Positions 55,131-64,000 of a DNA stretch of 64,000 nucleotides are shown one piece after another. The translations under genes and the position numbers were made by a program. Each line of letters begins with the position of its first letter. The first letter of the stretch is position 1. This DNA comes from Zingiber officinale (Eukaryota > Streptophyta > Magnoliopsida > Zingiberales > Zingiberaceae). Location: the NCBI RefSeq assembly GCF_018446385.1, contig NC_055992.1, positions 21,236,877-21,300,876 of the forward strand, read 5' to 3'. The notes under the pieces were generated by a model. That model was not told where the DNA came from. It saw only the letters and a list, made by a program, of their open reading frames with translations, and searched no databases.

Positions 55131-57890
55131 AACTTTTCTTAAAATAAAGTAATGCTCAAGCTCAATATATTCAGTTCTTGTATGTCTAGTTTGCAATCTT
55201 CATAAAACTCTGGTTGTCTCTAAAAATTGCAATTGATTTATATATAGGATATGTAGCTCTTCAACACATTCTTGGGTAGCAAGTGCAATAACTTTGTTAC
55301 TCTACCACATTAGTTAATAAAGACACTAAATTTTGTTTCTTGCTACCCTAAAAGACACTTGTATCACCTAATGTACATCTTCTATCATCCAGATTTTCAC
55401 ATCCAATTCTCCATGTACATTTTGATCATCCAAATTTCCAACAAAGTCTCAATATCTGTGAAACCAAACGAACTATTGACATTATTTTTAAAAGAATAAG
55501 CCAAAGTCTGAAGTTGAGTTTATATATTTCAAAATCTTCTTTGTAGTGTAGAAGTGAGGCTCTTGAGGAGATTGCGTAAGTCTATTGAGGATATCTAGTT
55601 GAAAAGGAAATATCTAACCTTGTTATAGTTAAATATAAAAGACTTCCAACGATAAGGTTTATGATTTGGCAAAAATAATCCTTTTTCACACCTCAACTTT
55701 ACATTTGCATCAAAAAGAATATTGTATCTTATGCTTTGATTGAATCTAAATCGCTCAACTAACTTTTTGGAATAGCCTTGTTGTGTGTAAAAATTCCATT
55801 GTCCATATTCATCACTTCTAAACTAAGAAAATGATGCAACTCCCCTAATTTCTTATGTCTAATCTTATAGCAAGCTCATCTTGAAGTTATTTAACTTTCA
55901 CTTTATCATTTCCCGTTATTATCATGTCATCTACATATATGAGAATAATTATATTCTTGTTTTTTAACAAATAAACTAGCTATAAAATTTTAAGTATTAT
56001 GAAATTTTTCCATAACATGTGTGTGGAGCTTGCTTGAACTCATAAAATGCTTTTTTAATTTTGCAAATATAATCAAGATGCAAGTCTTGCTTCATGTAGA
56101 TGTCTTTTTCAAGCTCTACATACAAGATGACATTTTTCACATCAAGTTGCCATAGTTTCCAATAATAAAAGACTTCCAAAGCTATCCCATACTTACTAAA
56201 ATCATCTCAACCATAGGGCTAAAAGTGTCTTCATAATGTCGTCCATTTTTCTTGACAAAAAACCATCAAGCAACCAACCATATATATATATATATATATA
56301 TATATTCTCTCATCAACTTTTCTTTTTGATTTTGTACACCCATTTGCAAGAAATAGGTTGTACATTTTGGGGCTTAGGAATAAGGCTCCAAGTTTGATTT
56401 TTCTTATGAGTATTTATTTCAGCTTCTATAGCAAGCTCTCATTCTTTATTTTCTTTTGCTTCATCAAATGCAAAGGTTCTTCATCATTAATTGGACTTGC
56501 AAAAAGGAACAAGAATAGGTGCTAATGAATTGTTCTTCTCTATAATGAGTTGGCTTGATAATGGTATGGGATTGAACCATCATCAATGGTTCTCCTTGAG
56601 TTGAACATATCATAGCTCATCTATTTCTGCAAATTAGTGGTCTCCCCCTTTCACTTGCTTCTCAACAATTGATGAAGATAAGTTGGTTGGTATGACTCCC
56701 CCTTCACTTTGAACATCTTGTGAAACAAGATATAGGATCCGTGCATTTCCAATGATTTTTCCATTTTATCATACCCAACAAAAATGCATTTTCGTGTATT
56801 GGCATCTAGCATACTTCTTTGAGATTTTGGCACATGGGCATAACTAATAGAGGCAAAGACTTTTAAATGTTTGAGGCTTTTCTCTAATCATCAATTTGTA
56901 GGGTGACTTCATATTAATTGGAGAAAGAGGCATTCTATTAATTACATATGATGCATATTCCATATCTTGAGCCTATAAAACTTTTGAAGATTCTTAGCAT
57001 ATAACCAGCTCAAGTAAATAATCTTTTGTTTTGTTACACTATTTTGTTGTGGTAGCTCAGCGCAAATTAGTCCTCTTTTAATGTCATGTTGATGACACAA
57101 AGATAAAAATTGTTCATTCCTTCAGTTCTTAGTTACTTAATTCTGGAATAAGCTAGCTCTCAATCATTTCTTTGAATTCCACAAGTCTGCTGAAAACTTC
57201 TAACATATGCTTCAAAAAATATATCCCTGTGAATCTATTGTAGTCAACAATAAAAAATATTTATAGATATCCATAAAAGGAGTTGTAGTTGGTCCCATTA
57301 AATCATCGTGAATAAGTTCTAAGTTCCGATGGGCGATGGGGCTTGACACCATGAAGTTGATTTGTCAAAAGGAAATCAATGAACCTTTTCAAATTTACAT
57401 CCTTCACACACACTTCTCCTTCACAAAATTTAGTTAAGCTTGACAACTCTTTTATTAGATTTAGTTTCAGCATAGTTTTTAAATTTTCCATGCTAAGATG
57501 TCCCAATCTAGCATGCAATGTATGTGCACTTTTTTTGCTATTTGTCTTCTTAACATATGAACTAGAAGAAGATAAAACAAATAAATCTAACTCTCTTACT
57601 AGTATGAATGACATCTATCTTGAGCTCCTTGATGTTCCAAAGACACTTCGCATTTTATGGGCCAAAATGAAAAAAAATTCCAGCATTTACAGTGTTTGCA
57701 TTAAAACTTTTTTTTTATTCCTCGAACATGAAATACACGTGTACTTGTAATGAGATTTTCTTGCTTTTGGTTGATGATAATAGTATCTTCATCACACGAT
57801 GAACTGAATTATCCACTGTTACAATGACATTGTATTATCCATTTTTATAATGGCATCACAACCATTGTTTTCATGAAAGTTGAAATTTTT
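55131..57890 (-). pseudogene. Ty1/copia polyprotein relic
   Basis: From the 5' side on the minus strand: GAG-preintegrase region (LHARLGHLSMENLKTMLKLN, about 57520-57460), the end of the integrase (PKSQRSMLDANTRKCIFVGY, about 56833-56760) and the RT (QLDVKNVILYVELEKDIYMK, then CKIKKAFYEFKQAP, about 56150-56020). Stops and frameshifts fall in every domain, and the integrase catalytic core is mostly unreadable. The LTRs were not found. This is the copia order (integrase before RT), unlike the gypsy elements on either side. Confidence 0.8.
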
Positions 57891-57904
57891 TGATTGATCT
57901 CTAG

Positions 57905-60678
57905 CAGTGTTGTTAGAGGCGCGAGGCGCGAGGCGCGAGGCACGCACCTCTTGAACATGAGGTTGATTACTAAACTACTGACATACTCATATAATATATG
58001 ATAACTATTAATATTCCACACACACAAATATCAAACCATTAGTCATAAACCACATAATATGACAAACAAAACAATACCATGATAAAATTAGTAAAAGTTT
58101 CAAACTTTCAAATTTCAACTTTCTAATCTAAACTAACAAAGTTCATCAAAACAAGTGTAATAAGTCAAATTAATCATCAAGATCAAGATCATCCTCATTG
58201 TATTCTTCTTCTTCTTTATCTTCATCTTCTTCAAATTCAATTTATTCTTCTTCTTCTTCATCTTCTTCATCTCTAAGTCTTAGAGATGAGTGTCTCATAG
58301 AGGAAGATGTATTTCCCTTCTCGACTTGTTTAGGCCTAGCATGTGAACTAGAGGCCATAGATGCAATGTTTTTTCCTCTAGTACAATATTCAGGCTCTTC
58401 AGCTCCACTAGCCCTAACAACGACATCCCATGTCAGGTTATCACCTTTAAAAACTAACTCATCTTCTTCATTATCACTTTCTCCATCCATTCTACCCATC
58501 AACCATTCATTACTGTCATCAATATCTGTCAAAGAGATGGGGTCAATCTTATCACGTGCATCATATCGAAGTTTTAAGACACGATTGTATTTCACAAATA
58601 CCAAATCATTTAAACGCTGTTGAGGTAGCCTATTCCTTTTTTTGCTGTGAATCTACAAAATGTCAAAAATCACAATAAGTATAATAAAATAGCAAAGAAT
58701 ATTTTCTACTTATAAAGGTAACATACTAATAGTATTATACATTTATATTTATTACATACCTGCTCAAATACACTCCAATTGCGCTCACAGCCGGAAGCAC
58801 TACAAGCGAGGCTAAGCACTTTAATAGCAAACTTTTGCAATTCTGGGGTATTTGCTCCATAGCATTCCCACCATTCTGCTAGCGATAATGTTTTTCTATG
58901 TCGAATTGCCATATTCCTCCCAAATAGCCCTTCTGCCTTTCGATATATAGAGAGTTGGGTAGTGATTTTATCTTGCTTAGCAGCGCTTGAAACCAATCTC
59001 TCCATAGTTTTAAACAAACCATTCACCACTTCTTCACAAATATTTGAATAAAAAAATTATTCAAATAATGTCCTGCAGCATGTAGAGGCCGATGAAATTG
59101 GCATTCCCATCTCTTATCAATGGTCTCAAACACTTCTTTGTATTTCTCTTCTTTCTCCTTAAAGACCTTCATAATTGTTTCTTTTGCCCTATTCATAGCC
59201 TCCTCATAAATATAACCCATTGCAGGTTTTCTTTCACCATCAACCAGTCTAACATGGACTAAAGGGCCATATATCTTTAAAATATGCACAAGTTCAAAAA
59301 TCTAAGTGTCATGATGATTTTAGCTACCTTCTTGCCTGTCGCTTCTTTTGCCCATTTACTCTCTGTCCAATCTTTTGAAATGAACATTTTTCTTAAATTT
59401 TGCTTCTGTAGGTGCATCCTTTCAAGAGTGAGAAAAGTAGTAGTAAATCTTATGACACTCGCCCGACAAAGCTCTTTTTGTATTGTGAATTGCCTCAACA
59501 TATTTACCATGCCTGGGCGAACATAAATGTAAGCATTCACACTTATTGCCTTCTTCAATGTTGCTTTAAAATCAGGCAATTTCCCAATATGTTCTAAGAT
59601 CAAGTCGACAGCAGCATAAGGAGTCCAATATAGGTGTGGCCTTTTTGCTTCTAATAATTTTCCTACAAAAGAAGTTAGAAAACTAGATAAGTTTAATATA
59701 AATAAGAAAAAAAAAACATATTGATAAGAAAGAATTAAATAGATTCTTACCAGCAAGCACATTGTTACTTGCACTATCCGTAACAATTTGAACAACATTT
59801 GCTTCTCCTACACGCTCCACAAATCGATCAAGCAACTGAAATATTTTCTCTCCGGTCTTTGCATAATCAGAAGCATCAACCGATTCGATAAAAACTGAAC
59901 CTTTAGGAGAATTCACTAAAAAATTAATCAATGTCCTCTACCTTTTGTTTGTCCACCTATCTGCCTTCAAATTACAACCATACTTGGCCCATTCTGTTTC
60001 ACACGACTTTATGTAATCATTGGTCACACTATCAACAATCTTTTTTAGAAAAGGAACCTGCACCTCATGATAACTAGGTCCTTTTAGACCTACACCATAT
60101 TGGCCAACCAAGTCCAACTTCCTTTTGAAGCTTGAATAGTTACCGACATTAAAAAGAATTGCTGCATCATACATCCACTCAATTATAGCCATACACGTTT
60201 TTTTGCCTCAATTTTTTCTTGTATGCCTCATTTGTCGTAGTTTGCATCTCTTTCCCCTTTTCACTTTCAACATTTTTTGGCACATTAGGAGCAAAATACA
60301 TATCCATTGGACCTATTTATCTTGACCTTTTTGGCATATTTACTGATCTAGAACTTGTACTTGTATTTATAGGCGGCATAGCTTTTGCTCCAATATCATT
60401 CATATCAATATCATCACCAAGAGGGTCTACATCCTCAAAGTCCAATATCGCAAGTTTAGAAAGATTACTTTTCTCCGTTTTTTTCTCCATGAAATTTTTT
60501 ATTTCTTCACGTACATGAGGCGGACATTTTTTGCAAGTCGTAGTATTTTGAAACCCCCCAACAAGATGTTTTGCACGATAGATACCCCCTTTTATAACTT
60601 TTTGATAAAAATTACAAATCAAATCATTTTTATTATTCGGATAAACTCTTTGAAAATAATTGCATGTCGGATCTTTTG
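57905..60678 (-). pseudogene. hAT transposase gene (BED finger, DUF659, hATC), truncated and frame-shifted
   Basis: From the N-terminus (60678) leftward: BED-type finger (CNFYQKVIKGG, then CKKCPPHVREEI), a DUF659-type core (VGQYGVGLKGPSYHEVQVPF, FLVNSPKGSVFIESVDASDY, QIVTDSASNNVLAGKNL), the middle helical part (RPHLYWTPYAAVDLILEHIG) and the C-terminal dimerisation region (WWECYGANTPELQKFAIKVL, then CERNWSVFEQ). After it comes an acidic tail with Ser/Glu runs. Lesions: a stop near 60326, a frameshift near 60200, a stop near 59940, a small deletion at P-C-A-A-H-C, and a Cys-to-Tyr change in the finger. The 3' end is a hAT-type terminus CAGTGTTGTTAGAGGCGCGA at 57905. The 5' end is cut by the chromovirus LTR at 60679. 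Confidence 0.87.
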
Positions 60679-62339
60679 TGTCACACCTCGTGACCTAGGC
60701 GCGTGACACTGGCGTTGCTCGCGAATATAAATACTCGAAAACAACAAGCCTCATAAAGTGCATACCAAACCAGTAATAATATAACGAAAATATTGTCTTT
60801 ACAATCCAAAAGCGAAAGCGTACAAATAAGGATACCATGAACTAAAAGGACGAATCACTTGGACACGGCTTCATTACTAGCCCCAAAACATCTCCTGCTC
60901 CTCCTTCTCAACTTGTTCCCCGTCTTTATCTGGGGATGGGAGTAAGGGGGGTGAGTGCTTGGGAAAACACTCAGTAAGTGGGATCGATCAAACATAGCAT
61001 GACAGAGTACAAAATATAGCCAAAACATTCAGAATGCAGGATGAAAACATATTTCATGAAGCATGACAAAAACAAACTTAGTCAAAAACATAACACTGTT
61101 AATCATCTTATTTTCCAAGGTCTTACTGATCAGTCCCTTATATATAATTCTTCTAAGGGGTGAGGCCATATATCGGTTATTATTACCCACCGCATCAGGG
61201 CCATAACTTGTCATATCTTATCATGTTTTTGGAAATTCCCTTTTACTGATCAGTCCCCTATATGTAATTCCTCTAAGGGGTGAGGCCATATATCGGTTAT
61301 TATTACCCATCGCATCAGGGCCATAACTTGTCATATCTTATCATATTTTTGGAAATTTCCTTTACCATATCTAACTTGAGTCATAACAGTGCATCTTGGA
61401 ACAAAAAGAAATGATCTTGTAATATAAAATAATGAAATATAAACATATTCCGTAGCTATACTCGAAACGAAAAGCCCACTTACAGAGTCAACAACTTCTT
61501 TGGCTTTGGACAGAAACTTTACGAGACTTGAACTTGATACGATCCGTTAGGTGCTAACCTCTTGGATCGATAAAGTCTTGGAAGCACTACCGATCTCTTC
61601 CGGTAAAAGAAAACGAAGAAGAACCTGACGAGGGAGACTCGGAGAGAAAGAATTCACCTTTGAATCTTTCCGAGGATGGCTACTTATAGCCTCCAAGGAA
61701 TACGAAGGGTTAAGGTCTCAATTAATTCATCATTTATGATCTTCATTAATTAAGAAGATAAAGAGTTATAGACTTCATAAATTCTTCATTTATGACCTTC
61801 ATTATGATGACTCTTCAACTTCTCCATTAATTAACATTATGATGACATTTCGAATTCTCCATTAATCATCATGATTATGGCTATTCAAATTCTTTCTCTT
61901 TGTATCAAATAAATCCATATTTGATCTTGATCTCGACTAGCTTCCAATGCCATTGTTTATTTCTACGTGCTATACGTGCGACCCTCTAGGTTTTATACAC
62001 GAAGGCAGTGTAAATCCATACACAGACTAAGGTAGTTAGTCTAGCAACAGTTTTTAGCCACCCAACGTGATAAAAACTGTATACCACTATGAAATCACAG
62101 ATAGATAAGAGGTCCACATGTGACTCATTAAATTATCATGATGAAGAGCATAGAAGAAACATATGAATAACTAGACCCAACATTCGAAATCCCTAAGATC
62201 AAAACCGACACTTGACACAAAGTAATCATAAGCTTGGGTTCAATTTGTGGTATTAAGATTTATAGGATTGAACCTAAATTAACCTTTAAAGGTATGCCCA
62301 CTAGTATCCATCACCATGTCCAAAATCGGGTCTTCACAT
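60679..62339 (-). repeat. 3' LTR of a second chromovirus
   Basis: TGTCACACCTCGTGACC...GTCTTCACA, 1661 bp, TG...CA on both strands. It cuts the hAT transposase just upstream of its BED finger. A polypurine tract (minus AATAAGGAGGGTGGGA, 62340-62355) adjoins it, marking it as the 3' LTR of a minus-strand element. A 120-bp direct duplication lies at 61123-61362. The matching LTR is outside the window. Confidence 0.8.
61123..61362. repeat. 120-bp tandem duplication in the LTR
   Basis: TTACTGATCAGTCCC begins at 61123 and 61243. Both copies run through TAAGGGGTGAGGCCATATAT and GCATCAGGGCCATAACTTGT with very few differences. Confidence 0.92.
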
Positions 62340-64000
62340 CCCACCCTCCTTATTGGAAGTTTCGTCCTCGAAACTTGAGCTCGCTTGATCTTCGAAGAGA
62401 TATGGGTAATGCTTGCGCATCTTTTCCTCGGGTTCTCAGGTAGCTTCCCTTTCAGTGTGATTGGACCATTGTACTTTGACGTACGGGATAGTTCTTTGTC
62501 TAAGTACTTGATCCTTGGTGTCAATAATTTGAATGGGAACTTCTTCATACTTCAATTCTTCATTCAAGTTCCCTTCGACTAGGAGTGGTCCAGTTTCCAA
62601 GATATGACTCAGATCTGCAACGTATCTTCTTAGTTGGGAGACGTGAAAGACATTATGAATCCTTGACATATCTGGTGGTAATGCCAGTCTGTAAGCTAGT
62701 GATCCCACTTTCTCCAGAATTTCGAAAGGCCCTACATATCTAGGATTTAGTTTTCCAACTTTATTGAATCAAACTACTCCCTTCATTGGCGAAATCTTTA
62801 TATAGGCCTTATCACCCATTTCGAATTCCAATGGTCTTCTTTTCAAATCAGCCCAACTTTTCTGCCGATCTTGAGCAGCCTTGAGTCGTTCCTTGATGAC
62901 AGTCACTTTTTCTACTGTGGTTTGGATAAGCTCAGGTCCAATTATAGCTTTTTCTCCTACTTCATCCCAATATAGAGGTGACCGACACTTGCGCCCATAT
63001 AGAGCCTCGTATGGGGCCATTCTAATGCTGCTATGATAACTGTTATTATAGGCAAACTCGATTAAGGGTAGGTGCTCACTCCAATAACTGTTGAAGTCCA
63101 AAGCACATGCTCTTAGCATGTCTTCAAGTGTCTGTATTGTCCTCTCAGTTTGGCCATCAGTTTGAGGGTGATAGGCCGTGCTGAGAGTGACCTTAGTCCC
63201 CATAGCTTTTTAAAAACTTTACCAAAAATGGGACGTAAATCTTGGGTCTCTGTCAGATAGTATGCTTGCTGGAACTCCATGCAGCCGCACAATGTTGTCC
63301 ATGTATAGAGTAGCCAACTTATCCAGATTATAATTCATGTGAACAGGTAGGAAGTGTGCAGATTTTGTGAGTCTATCCACCACTACCCATATCCCATCAT
63401 GGCTTTGTCTTGACTTTGGCAATCCCACCACAAAGTCCATGGAAATGTGCTCCCACTTCCACTCTGGAATCTCTAAAGGTTGAAGAAGTCCTCTAGGTCG
63501 TTGGTGTTCTGCTTTGACCTGTTGACATACTAGGCACCTAGAGACGATTCCCCGACATCCTTCTTCATTCCGCTCCACCAGAAGTTCTTCTTCAAATCTC
63601 TATACATCTTTGTACTGTCAGGGTGGACCGAGAATTTTGATTTGTGGGCCTCCGATATTACTTCTTGTCGAAGATTATCAATGTCAGGCACCCACAGTCT
63701 TCCTTTCATCCATAAGATCCCGCTATCATTTATTTGAAGATCAGGTGCTTTTCCCTTTTTGATCTGCTCTGTAAGTCTTGCCAACGTCGGGTCTTGTTTC
63801 TGCTTCAACTTGATTGTTTCTCGAAGGCATGGTTGTGCTGAGAGCGATGCCAAAACTATCTTGCCCATGCTCTTTCGACTCAAAGCATCAACTACCTTGT
63901 TTGCTTTACCTGGGTGGTAGCTTATTATTAACTCATAATCCTTTAAGAGCTCGACCCATCGTCGTTGCCTCATGTTTAATTCTTTCTGTGTAAACAGATA
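62340..64000 (-). pseudogene. Chromovirus pol, 3' part (RNase H end, integrase, chromodomain), runs off the window
   Basis: From 64000 leftward: end of RNase H ([17 protein letters not shown]), integrase zinc region and core ([62 protein letters not shown]) and a chromodomain-like C-terminus (VQWSNHTEREATWEPEE). The first integrase Asp, the second Asp and the Glu are all present. Breaks: a frameshift near 63550, stops near 63220 and 62770. It is the same lineage as the element at 42840-53670 (Tekay/Del-like) but clearly a different family: the LTRs are unrelated and the proteins only moderately similar. Confidence 0.85.

Noticed and set aside
58198-58623. Ser-rich plus-strand frame
   Set aside because: It is the antisense of the acidic Glu/Asp tail encoded by the hAT transposase gene.

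Overview
This is nuclear DNA from a flowering plant, probably a monocot, although the order cannot be fixed from the window alone. The evidence is split genes with GT-AG introns, AT-rich spacers, and a dense mix of plant transposon families: PIF/Harbinger, CACTA, hAT, Ty3/gypsy chromoviruses, Ty1/copia, RTE-type LINEs, tRNA-derived SINEs and MITEs. Only three host genes are recognisable; nearly everything else is transposon, and much of it is nested.

Host genes: (1) 1-2685, minus strand: the 5' half of a MIP1 leucine-zipper protein of the plant DUF547 family, running off the left edge. (2) 18884-28257, minus strand: a complete ABCG-type ABC transporter of the ABCG24/ABCG28 group. Its 14 exons splice into an unbroken 1066-residue frame. 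(3) 39734-41568, plus strand: the N-terminal part of an OTU-family deubiquitinase. Its conserved start is frame-shifted, and the last visible exon ends just after the catalytic cysteine. The rest of its catalytic domain is not in the window.

Transposon layout: 2999-3284 is a MITE lying 86 bp from a 5.46 kb PIF/Harbinger element (3371-8833) that has the same type of ends. The Harbinger element carries a broken transposase and a broken Myb-like ORF1, and ORF1 is split by a solo LTR with a perfect 5-bp target duplication. A LINE relic (8960-10030), a GC-rich dispersed repeat (10440-11960) and a run of SINE-like units (13185-17812) follow. One SINE is split by a 3.7 kb CACTA element (13750-17446) that carries a PPR gene fragment. 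The ABCG introns hold another solo LTR and one arm of an inverted repeat pair. A second copy of the GC-rich repeat, a third solo LTR and a hAT-like MITE lie between the ABCG and OTU genes.

The OTU intron contains a stack of insertions: an RTE LINE, split by a 10.8 kb Ty3/gypsy chromovirus (42840-53670, both LTRs about 98% identical), whose gag is itself split by a 993-bp hAT-like element. To the right lie a copia relic (55130-57890), a decayed hAT transposase gene (57905-60678), and a second chromovirus (60679-64000+) inserted into that hAT gene and running off the right edge.

I found no tRNA, rRNA, CRISPR or prokaryote-type features. Exon boundaries come from splice consensus, reading-phase agreement and remembered family motifs, not from alignments.
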